From NCBI GenBank assembly GCA_000024525.1, contig CP001769.1, positions 6,481,001 through 6,545,000 on the forward strand: a DNA stretch of 64,000 nt, given 5' to 3'. A program made the translations under genes and the position numbers. Shown piece by piece: positions 25,691 to 33,876 of the stretch (its first letter is position 1; every line of letters begins with the position of its first letter). The notes below the pieces were generated by a model, which saw only the letters and a list, made by a program, of their open reading frames with translations, did not search any database and was not told the DNA's origin. This DNA comes from Spirosoma linguale DSM 74 (GTDB lineage Bacteria > Bacteroidota > Bacteroidia > Cytophagales > Spirosomataceae).

Positions 25691-26971
25691 TCATCGATTG
25701 GCTTCGGAGAGCCAGTGGAACTGGCGTTCGGCAAGCTGAAAATGACGTTTCTGACGGGTTAGGGCAACCATGACTGAGTCGTTCCTGATTTTTCCGCGTA
25801 GCACCACATGGTTGGTATCCGGCATAGTATACTGCATGGTGAACAGTGCCGCCGAATCGGACGGGGATTTCTTAAAGGCAATCGTATGTGCCAGTGAATC
25901 GAATGAATAATTGAAGTAACCCCGCCGGTAACGCTGTCGGAAGAGCGTATCAGCGGTCTGAATACTTCCTGAAGTATTGGGTTCGAAGATAACATCTTTC
26001 CAGCGCAGGCTGTCGGCCACGTTACCCTGAAACTGATCGACCGAGAAGAAGCCCGTTGTCAGTCTCTTCGATGCACTCGAATCAGTCGGCCCAAACGCCC
26101 TCTGGTACGACCCGTACAGCGGCATCCCGATAAACAGGATAACAAACGCTATTTTCAGCGTTACCCGCGTCCCTCGCATCCACTTTTCAGGGAGTTCAAC
26201 TTGCGGTGCGGGTTGGGTAGCTTTGTTATAAATAAAGAAATTGAGCAGGCGTTTGGCATCGCTCAGCAGCAGAACGTTGCTCAGGATAAACAGGTGGGCA
26301 GAAAACAGCTTGACCGGAATATCGTAGCAAAAATTTAATACCATAACGTTAAGAAAAACACTGGCAGCCACAAAAGCCCCAAGCGTACTGGTTTGTCGGA
26401 AGAGCAACAGAAGCCCTGCCAGTACCTCTACCGCACCCGAGAAAAACTGATAGGGTGTTGAGTAGCCAATGAAATACCAGGATAAGCGCATGGGCAGCAA
26501 GTCGCCCAGCGGGGTAGCCAGGGCACTCATCGACGGAAAGACCATTTGCAACCCGAACAGCTTGATGATGCCGTAGCTCAGGGCAATTAGTGCCACGTAG
26601 TACCGCACCAGCACCATGAGCCAGTAGTAGGCGACGTCATAATTCCTGCGTTTGTCGACGATGGACCATATCAGCGCACCCACAACGGCGGTCAGGATAA
26701 AAAAACACAACTGGGCATAGCCATAAGATGTATCGCCACTCCCATTCAGCGGCACCAGGACGTCTTTAATGTGAAAAATGTACGCATTAGCCTGGTTAAC
26801 CAGCCACTCTTCGGCCAGACCGTAATACTTGCCAATTAAATTCAGAAGGGGCAAATCGCCGATCCAGGCCCAGGGCGATGTGAACAGCAGAATGTAAATA
26901 CAGCCGAAGCGAAAGAGCAACGTATGCCATAGAGGCCATTTGTGGGCAGGAGTAGTGACGTCAAAGGTCAT
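25691..26971 (-). CDS. DoxX-like multi-pass membrane protein
   Basis: 426 residues with about seven to eight membrane segments in the first 290 residues (FGCIYILLFTSPWAW, FFILTAVVGALIWSIV, WLMVLVRYYVALIALSYGI, EVLAGLLLLFRQTSTLGAFV). The last 130 residues are a soluble domain rich in beta strands. The membrane core resembles the DoxX/HTTM group. The function is unknown; a role in respiration-linked or redox chemistry is only a family association. It is convergent with the DUF4249 gene. Confidence 0.6.
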   Translation of the reverse strand: MTFDVTTPAHKWPLWHTLLFRFGCIYILLFTSPWAWIGDLPLLNLIGKYYGLAEEWLVNQANAYIFHIKDVLVPLNGSGDTSYGYAQLCFFILTAVVGALIWSIVDKRRNYDVAYYWLMVLVRYYVALIALSYGIIKLFGLQMVFPSMSALATPLGDLLPMRLSWYFIGYSTPYQFFSGAVEVLAGLLLLFRQTSTLGAFVAASVFLNVMVLNFCYDIPVKLFSAHLFILSNVLLLSDAKRLLNFFIYNKATQPAPQVELPEKWMRGTRVTLKIAFVILFIGMPLYGSYQRAFGPTDSSASKRLTTGFFSVDQFQGNVADSLRWKDVIFEPNTSGSIQTADTLFRQRYRRGYFNYSFDSLAHTIAFKKSPSDSAALFTMQYTMPDTNHVVLRGKIRNDSVMVALTRQKRHFQLAERQFHWLSEANR

Positions 26972-27044
26972 AAAAGGATAAGTTGGTGTGTAGTGCAGTG
27001 GCCGAAGCCCGCTTATCCAAATATAATCAAATACGCAACGCTAT

Positions 27045-27518
27045 CTACCCCCGAATCAGCTTTTTAGCTTTCAGAAACTCGTACGTCATCACTTCTTTCC
27101 CGGGGTTAAGCACGACCTGTTTCAGCACTTCGCAGATAAATAGCTCATGGTCGCCCGCATCGGTGCTGTGCATGACGCGGCATTGCGCATACCCAATGGC
27201 TTCGGTTAAATACGGGCAGTTGCGGCTATCGAGGGCATGGGGCAGATTTTTAAATTTGTTCTTTTCCCGACCCGACTGCTGACCAAGTTTACGAATTAAT
27301 CGGGTTTGGTCGGTTGCCAGCAGGTTCACGTTCAGGATGCCGCTCTCCCGTACCAGCTCAATGGTGTAATCGACTTTGTACAAGGCCACAGCCAGCACTT
27401 TACCGCCCATATCCGTTTGCATGACCCACGCGGCAATGTTGGCGTTCGACCTGCCATTCGCTACCGCCGTAACACTGTGGATGTCGTAGTTTTTAAATTT
27501 CAGCAGACGTTTGGGCAT
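27045..27518 (-). CDS. flavin reductase-like FMN-binding protein
   Basis: 157 residues. The order of NYDIHSVTAVANGRSNANIAAWVMQ, VLAVALYKVDYTIELV and GILNVNLLATDQ is typical of the flavin reductase-like (split-barrel) fold with FMN. The end has the CEVLKQVVLNPG strand. These enzymes reduce flavin or act as FMN oxidoreductases; the substrate is not known. It stands alone between the DoxX-like gene and ispH. Confidence 0.8.
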   Translation of the reverse strand: MPKRLLKFKNYDIHSVTAVANGRSNANIAAWVMQTDMGGKVLAVALYKVDYTIELVRESGILNVNLLATDQTRLIRKLGQQSGREKNKFKNLPHALDSRNCPYLTEAIGYAQCRVMHSTDAGDHELFICEVLKQVVLNPGKEVMTYEFLKAKKLIRG

Positions 27519-27710
27519 AGAGTTTGGTTATTAAGCACATCGGTACGAAGTACACGGCGTTTTTGTACGTAAGGTTGCAGTTTGTAGCATTAACTTTGTA
27601 TCGAACGAAGCGATTTGCTCTTCTGTTCTTTTACTAGTGATTCATTTGTGAGTCAAGTTTGACGTAGTGATTTCGCTCTTTTAGACTTTCACTCTTTCAC
27701 AGCCCGGTCA

Positions 27711-28949
27711 ATGAAATCGTTCGACATACCTGATTATTACCGTAGCAGCATTATTACGCCACTGAAAGAATTTCGGCGGAAACGTGACAAGCTGAAGCGA
27801 GACTTTACCCCTACCCTGCTGGATTTCGGCCCGATTCGGCTGTTGATTGCCCGCCACTTCGGATTCTGCTACGGAGTCGAAAACGCCGTTGAGATTGCCT
27901 ATAAAGCCATTGCCGAAAATCCCGGCAAGCGCATTTTCCTGCTTAGCGAGATGATTCACAACCCCGACGTGAACGCTGACTTGCAAAGCCGGGGCGTCCG
28001 GTTTATTATGGATACCAAAGGGAATCAGCTGATTCCCTGGTCTGAGCTGGCCCCCGAAGACGTTGTGATCATCCCGGCCTTCGGAACAACCCTGGAAACC
28101 CAGCACCAGCTGTCGGCGCTTGGGCTCGACGTTGCCAAATACGATACGACCTGCCCTTTTGTCGAGAAAGTCTGGAACAAGGCCGGGCAGATTGGCCAAA
28201 AAGACTACACGGTCGTTGTACACGGCAAGCCAAGCCACGAAGAAACGCGGGCAACTTTTTCTCACAGCAAAGAAGCAGCCCCCACCGTAGTTGTCAGAGA
28301 TATGGCACAGGCACAGCGGTTGGCAAAATACATTACGGGTGAGTTACCGGTCGATGAATTTTATAGTGAGTTTGCCGGGCAATACTCCCTTGGCTTTGAG
28401 CCGGAACGTGACCTGCAGCGCATTGGCGTTGTGAACCAAACCACCATGCTGGCGTCGGACACCCAAAGCATTGCCGACTATTTGAAGCAGGTTATGGTGC
28501 AGAAGTACGCCCTGACCCCGGCCACGACCGAAGCTCATTTTGCCAACACCCGGGATACGCTCTGCTACGCCACCAACGATAACCAGGACGCTACCTACGC
28601 GCTGCTGACCTACCCGGCCGATTTCGCCATCGTTGCCGGTGGCTATAATTCGTCGAATACGTCGCACATCGTTGAGCTTTGCGAACAGAAGTTACCAACC
28701 TACTTCATCGAATCAGAGCAGAAAATCCTCTCCGACAAGCTCATTCGTCACTTTAACGGGCACACAAAAGAGGAAATCGTTACCGAAAACTTCATTCCCG
28801 AAAGTTCCTCTGCCAACCCCGTCACCGTGCTGCTCACCTGCGGAGCCTCCTGCCCGGATGCCGTTGTGGAAGGTATTCTGCTGAAGCTGGTCAGCTTTTT
28901 CCCGGATGCCCGACCACTGGCCAAAGTTACCGGGGAGTTTACCCAGTAA
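27711..28949 (+). CDS. ispH: 4-hydroxy-3-methylbut-2-enyl diphosphate reductase IspH
   Basis: 412 residues, the long Bacteroidota/cyanobacterial type. The three iron-sulfur cysteines are seen in FGFCYGVENAVE, TTCPFVEKVW and LTCGASCPDAVVEG. The substrate-binding His and Glu lie in the MIHNPDVN and TTLETQ regions. It catalyses the last step of the MEP pathway, giving IPP and DMAPP from HMBPP. It is monocistronic by layout, 190 bases after a divergent gene and convergent with the glycosidase gene two bases downstream. Confidence 0.95.
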   Translation: MKSFDIPDYYRSSIITPLKEFRRKRDKLKRDFTPTLLDFGPIRLLIARHFGFCYGVENAVEIAYKAIAENPGKRIFLLSEMIHNPDVNADLQSRGVRFIMDTKGNQLIPWSELAPEDVVIIPAFGTTLETQHQLSALGLDVAKYDTTCPFVEKVWNKAGQIGQKDYTVVVHGKPSHEETRATFSHSKEAAPTVVVRDMAQAQRLAKYITGELPVDEFYSEFAGQYSLGFEPERDLQRIGVVNQTTMLASDTQSIADYLKQVMVQKYALTPATTEAHFANTRDTLCYATNDNQDATYALLTYPADFAIVAGGYNSSNTSHIVELCEQKLPTYFIESEQKILSDKLIRHFNGHTKEEIVTENFIPESSSANPVTVLLTCGASCPDAVVEGILLKLVSFFPDARPLAKVTGEFTQ

Positions 28950-28951
28950 GC

Positions 28952-30664
28952 TTAGGGCGTTCGGACAATCACCTCCCGGCTCTCGTTCTGTAACCGATCG
29001 AGGGCGGTTACCACGTAAACGTATTTCTTTTTCGGGTCGGCTGTCTTGTCGATGTAGCGTGTGCTGGCTTCGCCCATGCACTGCGCTAGTATATAGCGGG
29101 GGTCATCCAGCCGTAAGTGGGGTTTTCGTCCTTCAAACCGGTATACCACATACGAAGTAGCAATGTCGCCATCCTGCGCTTCGGGCGATTCATGCCAGTA
29201 CAACTCGACGCCTTCGCTGGTGATGGCGGCTTTTAAATCGCGGGGCGGCAAAGGCGGAATACTGTCCAGCCATTTCATAGTGGGTATAAGGGCCGGATGC
29301 CGGTAAAAATTGGTCTGGAGTGAATCGCGAATTGAAAGCGGGTTTATTTGCAGGTTTTTGGCACTAAAAAATACGCTGCCTTTCACAACTTGCTGCTGCC
29401 GATTATACCGCATCTGATCCGGAAATTCCGTTGGCCGCCACCAGCCGGGGTCCCGTTCGGAGCCGCGCCCGACGCGGTACGCACCGTGCCCAATGTATAA
29501 ATGGCAATTCTCCGTACAATTGCGGGTCCACCAGTCGACCAGTGTCTTATAAGGCACCTTGCTAAACTCAGAGCTGAAATAAACCTGCGGAACAACATAG
29601 TCGATCAGGCCCTCGCGCACCCATTTACGGGTGTCGGCATACAGCTCGTAGTAGGCCTGACCGCCGTTCGTAGCGGACCCTTCGGGGTCGCTGCTTTTAT
29701 TTTTCCAGATGCCGAAGGGGCTGATTCCGAATTTCACCCAGGGCTTGTTCGCTCTAATGGAGTCCCGAAGTTCCTTAACCAGTTTCGTCACGTTATCCCG
29801 TCGCCAGTCGGGTTTGCTCATGCCGTTAGAATTGGCCTTATAAGTGCTATCGTCCCGCAGAACCTGACCGGGTTCGGCGTAGGGATAGAAATAATCGTCG
29901 AAATGAATGCCGTCAACATCGTATTCGCGCACCACATTGGCCACGATCCCGGCAATGTAGGAGCGAACGGCAGGAATCCCCAGGTTGAAAAGCTTCCGTC
30001 CACCATACATCAGCATCCATTCGGGTTTCCTATTGACGATGTTTGAGGGGGCCACACTGGCAGTTTTGCTGAAAGTGGCCCGGTCGAGGTTAAACCAGGC
30101 ATGAAACTCCAGCCCGCGCCCGTGCGCCTGATCGATCATGAACTCCAGGGGATCATAGAACGGCTCCGGGGCTAACCCCTGCTGCCCCGTAAGCCATTCT
30201 GACCACGGTTCCGATCCTCGGGCATAAAAGGCATCGGCGGCCGAACGAACCTGCACCACTACGGCATTTAAGCCCATTTGCTGGTGCTGGTCGAACATCG
30301 CTACAATTTCGCGCTGCTGATCGGCAACGGGCAGTCCTTTTTTACTGGGCCAGTCAATGTTATTGACGGTAGCGACCCAAACCGCCCGAAATTCACGCTT
30401 GGGAGGAATAGGGCCACGGGCAGCCAGTATCTGCTCGGGTGTATCGTCGAACGGAAGGGTGTCTACGGCGTTAACAAGCACCTTTGGCGGAATGGGCTTT
30501 GGCGTGGCGGGTTTAACAGCCACTTGTTTCTGCGGGGCCGGAGCGGTTGTAACCGGTCTGGCTGGTCTGGGAGCAGGTTTTTGGGTAACAACCGGCTTGG
30601 CTTGCCGACAATTATTGGTGGTTAGAACGACCAGCAACAGGCCAAAATAAGCAATCAGACGCAT
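28952..30664 (-). CDS. GHL10-type glycoside hydrolase lipoprotein
   Basis: 570 residues from ATG 30664. This start gives a lipoprotein signal (MRLIAYFGLLLVVL, TTNNC) and removes an overlap with the DUF2256 gene. A Pro/Lys/Ala-rich linker is followed by the DUF187/GHL10 TIM-barrel: FRAVWVATVNNIDWPS, GLNAVVVQVRSAADAFY, GLEFHAWFN, DGIHFDDYFYPY and WRRDNVTKLV. The C-terminal part has a fibronectin-like region (AAITSEGVELYWHESPE). It is likely an outer-membrane or periplasmic glycosidase acting on cell-wall or polysaccharide substrates. Confidence 0.85.
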   Translation of the reverse strand: MRLIAYFGLLLVVLTTNNCRQAKPVVTQKPAPRPARPVTTAPAPQKQVAVKPATPKPIPPKVLVNAVDTLPFDDTPEQILAARGPIPPKREFRAVWVATVNNIDWPSKKGLPVADQQREIVAMFDQHQQMGLNAVVVQVRSAADAFYARGSEPWSEWLTGQQGLAPEPFYDPLEFMIDQAHGRGLEFHAWFNLDRATFSKTASVAPSNIVNRKPEWMLMYGGRKLFNLGIPAVRSYIAGIVANVVREYDVDGIHFDDYFYPYAEPGQVLRDDSTYKANSNGMSKPDWRRDNVTKLVKELRDSIRANKPWVKFGISPFGIWKNKSSDPEGSATNGGQAYYELYADTRKWVREGLIDYVVPQVYFSSEFSKVPYKTLVDWWTRNCTENCHLYIGHGAYRVGRGSERDPGWWRPTEFPDQMRYNRQQQVVKGSVFFSAKNLQINPLSIRDSLQTNFYRHPALIPTMKWLDSIPPLPPRDLKAAITSEGVELYWHESPEAQDGDIATSYVVYRFEGRKPHLRLDDPRYILAQCMGEASTRYIDKTADPKKKYVYVVTALDRLQNESREVIVRTP

Positions 30665-30710
30665 CAGGCGAAGTGGGTTAATTGTCAAAAATAACGATAG
30701 TCGGTCACAC

Positions 30711-30872
30711 CTACGTGGATTTCGACGTCGTTTTTTGTGCTTTACCCATTGATCGGCAGGCATCGCTGCAATAGATAACAGAAGCCCAATCCCGTTCCCA
30801 CTTCTTACGCCAGGCGAACGGGCGGTTACACACGGGGCAAATCTTCGTTGGCAAATCTGCTTTTTTACGCAT
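30711..30872 (-). CDS. DUF2256 small zinc-ribbon protein
   Basis: About 53 residues from ATG 30872; an upstream start at 30917 is possible but adds non-conserved residues. The core KICPVCNRPFAWRKKWERDW followed by YCSDACR is the DUF2256 signature with four cysteines for a metal ion. Function is unknown. The gene is divergent from a TIGR03643-type gene 48 bases away, and the two families are often neighbours, also near photolyase or cryptochrome genes in other genomes (from memory). Confidence 0.85.
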   Translation of the reverse strand: MRKKADLPTKICPVCNRPFAWRKKWERDWASVIYCSDACRSMGKAQKTTSKST

Positions 30873-30919
30873 TTTCATATAGCTGAAACTCTTCTGTGAA
30901 ACGCTAAGTTTACTCACCC

Positions 30920-31213
30920 ATGGAATCAGCCAATATAATAAAGAACCTGACAGAACGCGATATTGACCGGATCATTGAGATGGCCTGGGAAGACCGGACC
31001 CCGTTCGATGCCATTGGCACGCAATTTGGCCTGTCGGAAAAAGAGGTTATTGAATTAATGCGCCGGGAGCTAAAACCAGCCTCCTGGCGTCGGTGGCGGG
31101 CACGTGTACAAGGCCGTTCGACAAAGCATGCGGCCCTGTCGGCCGTGGACGATGCCCGTTTTAAATCAACGCAACAGCGGATAATATCGCTCAACAAGAT
31201 TACCAAACAATAA
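30920..31213 (+). CDS. TIGR03643/DUF2805 family protein
   Basis: 97 residues. The N-terminal part (DIDRIIEMAWEDRTPFDAIG, FGLSEKEVIELMRREL) looks like an HTH and is the signature of TIGR03643. The RRWRARVQGRSTKH segment is basic. It is probably a small nucleic-acid-binding protein of unknown role. It is divergent from DUF2256, which fits the known association of the two. Confidence 0.85.
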   Translation: MESANIIKNLTERDIDRIIEMAWEDRTPFDAIGTQFGLSEKEVIELMRRELKPASWRRWRARVQGRSTKHAALSAVDDARFKSTQQRIISLNKITKQ

Positions 31214-31221
31214 ATTTGCAA

Positions 31222-31252
31222 TTTGGCGAGCGATAGAATAAACTTAATTTTG
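31222..31252 (+). promoter_or_regulatory. Bacteroidota promoter candidate upstream of the Lrp gene
   Basis: TTTG at 31222-31225, 19 bases, then TAATTTTG at 31245-31252: a perfect match to the TTTG/TAnnTTTG consensus. It would give a leader of about 130 bases before the start at 31387. A second TAATTTTG at 31340-31347 lacks a -33 box. Confidence 0.6.
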
Positions 31253-31386
31253 TGCCGTTTTAAAAAGGTATTGGTACTATTTGTTCTGTTATTTGCAGGA
31301 ATCCAATAACTTTTAAGAATTTTCTATTTTAAAAGGTGGTAATTTTGACCCATCTTGTCATTAAGTATTAACAGACTCCATCATTT

Positions 31387-31857
31387 ATGTCGAGCCAAAA
31401 ATTAGATCAGATAGATCGCAATGTATTAGAAATTCTGCAAGCCAACGCTAAAATAACTAACGCTCAACTCTCCAAAGAAATTGGTCTTTCACCGGCTCCA
31501 ACGCTGGAGCGCGTTAAGAAACTTGAAACGTCGGGTATTATCCAAAGCTATCATGCGCAGTTGAACCGCGAGAAGATTGGCCTTGGCGTTACTACGTTCG
31601 TTATGGTAACGCTTGTAGGACACAAGAAAGAAACAACGATGTCTTTTGTTGACAAGGTACACGAGATCCCGGAGATCATTGAATGCCACCACATTACCGG
31701 CTCGGGTGACTTTCTTCTCAAAGTTATCGCCAAAGACATTGCCTCGTATCAGGGCCTGATGCTGGATGTCATCAACGAAATTGACGAAGTAGCCAGCACC
31801 CAAACGATGGTGATCATGTCGACGTTTAAAGAAAGCAAAGTGCTTCCTATTCCATGA
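31387..31857 (+). CDS. Lrp/AsnC-family transcriptional regulator
   Basis: 156 residues. The N-terminal winged HTH (IDRNVLEILQANAKITNAQL, GLSPAPTLERVKKLE) is followed by the RAM effector domain (VTTFVMVTLVG, ECHHITGSGDFLLKV). This is the usual length and layout. It binds DNA as an oligomer and senses an amino acid or similar ligand; target genes cannot be told from here. A 20-bp perfect hairpin follows at 31867. Confidence 0.95.
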   Translation: MSSQKLDQIDRNVLEILQANAKITNAQLSKEIGLSPAPTLERVKKLETSGIIQSYHAQLNREKIGLGVTTFVMVTLVGHKKETTMSFVDKVHEIPEIIECHHITGSGDFLLKVIAKDIASYQGLMLDVINEIDEVASTQTMVIMSTFKESKVLPIP

Positions 31858-31866
31858 TGAGTAAGT

Positions 31867-31920
31867 ATGTATGATATAGGATGTATCTGACGCGAAATCA
31901 ATACATCCTATATCATACAT
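31867..31920. terminator. long perfect hairpin between convergent genes
   Basis: ATGTATGATATAGGATGTAT (31867-31886) and its perfect complement (31901-31920) are separated by 14 bases. It has no T run. It lies between the stops of the Lrp gene and the convergent TPR gene and may serve as a bidirectional terminator, though its AT-rich stem is unusual. Confidence 0.55.
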
Positions 31921-31926
31921 CAGCAA

Positions 31927-33144
31927 TCATCCTTTCCGTCGGCGTCTCTCTTCCCGGCGTAATTTCTTCGCATCGTCCAGCGCCTTTTTGGCTTCTTTGT
32001 ATTGGCTGGATTTCCGCTCGGCTTTATCAATCACTTCCTGAAAATACGTTTGAGCGAGGTCATAATCCCGGGCATCGGTGGCAATTTTTGCTAGCCCCAA
32101 TACCGACGACAAATAGTAACCCGAATTAGTCGAATTCGTCTGTTTGGCGTAGTCAATGGACTTTTGATAATTTAGCTTGGCCTCCGGCAGATTTTTGTAA
32201 AAAAGGTGATTGATGTACGCCAAGATGTAAGCCGCCGTACGCCCGCTGACGGCCTCGTAGCCCGCCTGTGTCCGGTCGACCTTCGCCAGAATATCTCTGG
32301 AAGCGCGCTCAGCCTCCGCCAATCGCCCCGTTACAAAGGCTGACCGGGCGAAATACCGTTCGAAAAATGGATTGTCAGGATACTGCTCGTACATGTACTT
32401 CGACATGTCGTACGCTTTATCGTACTGGTTCTCCATGCTGTAAATCTGAACCAGAAAATACCGGGCCTCCACACGGGTGTAGAACGCCGTATTGGCCGTT
32501 TTTTCCAATTCTTTAATGCCATTTGCTTTGTTCCCCTTTGGGAAGAACATCAGAATAGGCTTCAGTATGGGGTAATTTTCGGGAATCCACTGGGCGTAGT
32601 AATTGTACATACCATCACCAAAAAGCAGTTCGGGGCTAAAATCGGCATTGCCTTTACATTTCTCGAAATACTTAAGTGCGTTTTTACCCGCAATAGTCGC
32701 TTTTGCCCACTTTTTCCGCTCCGAAAACAATCGGCCTTTGAAGGCGTAGGCAGCGGCCAGGAAGAATGAAGGCTCCAGCTTGTTATCGCTGTCCTCATAC
32801 ATTTTTTCGGCCATTGTGATGGTCGAGTCCATATAAGCAAGGCAGGGGCCGTCGTAATCCGTTATGTCGGTATTGGGCACGATTTTCCACCACTCGGCAA
32901 GACCCATCAGGAAGTACGGCATCGGGTGCTTCGGGTAGCGCAGCCGCAACCACCGAAACTCCTTGTCGGCGTCGTAGAATTTGTAGTTGTACATCAGGTT
33001 GATGGCCTCCGCCGATTCAATCTGAACGCCGGGGTGCTTCAGCAGACCGTCATATTTTTTATCAAAAGCCGACGGGTCATAGAGTTGGGCCTGAGCCAGA
33101 ACTGCCAGTCCCACAAGCCATACCGTCAACAATAGCTTCTTCAT
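31927..33144 (-). CDS. secreted tetratricopeptide-repeat protein
   Basis: 405 residues. A clear signal peptide (MKKLLLTVWLVGLAVLAQAQ) is followed by helical TPR-like pairs (AINLMYNYKFYDADKEFRWL, FFLAAAYAFKGRLFSE, EARYFLVQIYSMENQYDKAY, GLAKIATDARDYDLAQTYF). The C-terminus is very basic (KKLRREERRRRKG). It is probably a periplasmic scaffold with no enzyme motif. A Bacteroidota-type family, function unknown. Confidence 0.75.
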   Translation of the reverse strand: MKKLLLTVWLVGLAVLAQAQLYDPSAFDKKYDGLLKHPGVQIESAEAINLMYNYKFYDADKEFRWLRLRYPKHPMPYFLMGLAEWWKIVPNTDITDYDGPCLAYMDSTITMAEKMYEDSDNKLEPSFFLAAAYAFKGRLFSERKKWAKATIAGKNALKYFEKCKGNADFSPELLFGDGMYNYYAQWIPENYPILKPILMFFPKGNKANGIKELEKTANTAFYTRVEARYFLVQIYSMENQYDKAYDMSKYMYEQYPDNPFFERYFARSAFVTGRLAEAERASRDILAKVDRTQAGYEAVSGRTAAYILAYINHLFYKNLPEAKLNYQKSIDYAKQTNSTNSGYYLSSVLGLAKIATDARDYDLAQTYFQEVIDKAERKSSQYKEAKKALDDAKKLRREERRRRKG

Positions 33145-33222
33145 TCGTTAAATTTTGCGTTAGTAGTATATAAACGTAAACGGGTAGCAGTCCGTTTGCC
33201 TGGGTTTATTTTTAAGCTTTTT

Positions 33223-33255
33223 TTTGTCCGCAACCTCAGCACAGGCGTATCTTTG
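33223..33255 (+). promoter_or_regulatory. Bacteroidota promoter candidate of hpt
   Basis: TTTG at 33223-33226, 21 bases, then TATCTTTG at 33248-33255, close to the consensus. It lies just before ATG 33274, which supports that start over the longer frame from 33196. Confidence 0.65.
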
Positions 33256-33273
33256 ATATACCAAGACGCCGAT

Positions 33274-33828
33274 ATGCTAACGATCAAAGACAAAACATTT
33301 GTCCCGTTTATTCCCGCCAATGCCATTCAGGAACGCATTCAGGAATTAGCCAGCCAAATTAATCAGGAATACGCCGACAAACAGCCGCTCATTGTGGTCG
33401 TTCTGAACGGCGCTTTTTTGTTTGCCGCCGATCTGGCCAAACACCTCACAATTCCCTGCGAAATTACGTTCATTCGGGTAGCCTCCTACAGCGCCACAGC
33501 GTCCAGTGGTCAACTGAAGCAGATTCTGGGCCTGAACGAATCCATCGCTGGCCGGGATTTGATCGTGGTCGAAGACATTGTCGATACCGGCCTTACCATT
33601 CATGAGGTTTGTGCGCAGCTTCAGGCAATGGGCCCCACGTCAATCGCTATTGCTACCCTATTATTCAAACCCAGTGCCCTGAAAGAAAAGCTCGACCTGC
33701 ACTACGTCGGCTTCGAAATCGAAAACCGCTTCGTGCTGGGCTACGGCCTCGATTACGACGGCCTGGGCCGGAATACGACGGAGATATTTGTTCTTTTTGA
33801 GGAGATAGGAGTTGGGAGCGAGAAGTGA
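33274..33828 (+). CDS. hpt: hypoxanthine phosphoribosyltransferase
   Basis: 184 residues from ATG 33274. The PRPP-binding motif VVEDIVDTGLT and the flexible-loop region (VASYSATASSGQLK) are present, as well as VVLNGAFLFAADL near the N-terminus. It salvages hypoxanthine and guanine to IMP and GMP. The reading frame from 33196 would overlap the promoter and is rejected. The last eight or so codons (after FVLFE) lie in the left arm of a palindrome (33801-33871), so the C-terminal tail is probably not conserved. Confidence 0.92.
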   Translation: MLTIKDKTFVPFIPANAIQERIQELASQINQEYADKQPLIVVVLNGAFLFAADLAKHLTIPCEITFIRVASYSATASSGQLKQILGLNESIAGRDLIVVEDIVDTGLTIHEVCAQLQAMGPTSIAIATLLFKPSALKEKLDLHYVGFEIENRFVLGYGLDYDGLGRNTTEIFVLFEEIGVGSEK

Positions 33829-33871
33829 GGAGGGCTGGCGCGGGCATTTGTCGCTCCTATCTCCTATCTCC
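33801..33871. repeat. inverted repeat overlapping the 3' end of hpt
   Basis: A 23-base arm at 33801-33823 (GGAGATAGGAG...GGAGCGA) matches the complement of 33849-33871 at 20 of 23 positions. The left arm is coding for the end of hpt, and the right arm is 6 bases from the nuoD stop. It probably acts as the terminator for both convergent genes. Confidence 0.65.
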
Positions 33872-33876
33872 TTCCT

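Noticed and set aside
30665..30763. Longer N-terminus of the GHL10 glycosidase
   Set aside because: It overlaps the DUF2256 gene and hides a clear lipoprotein signal starting at 30664.
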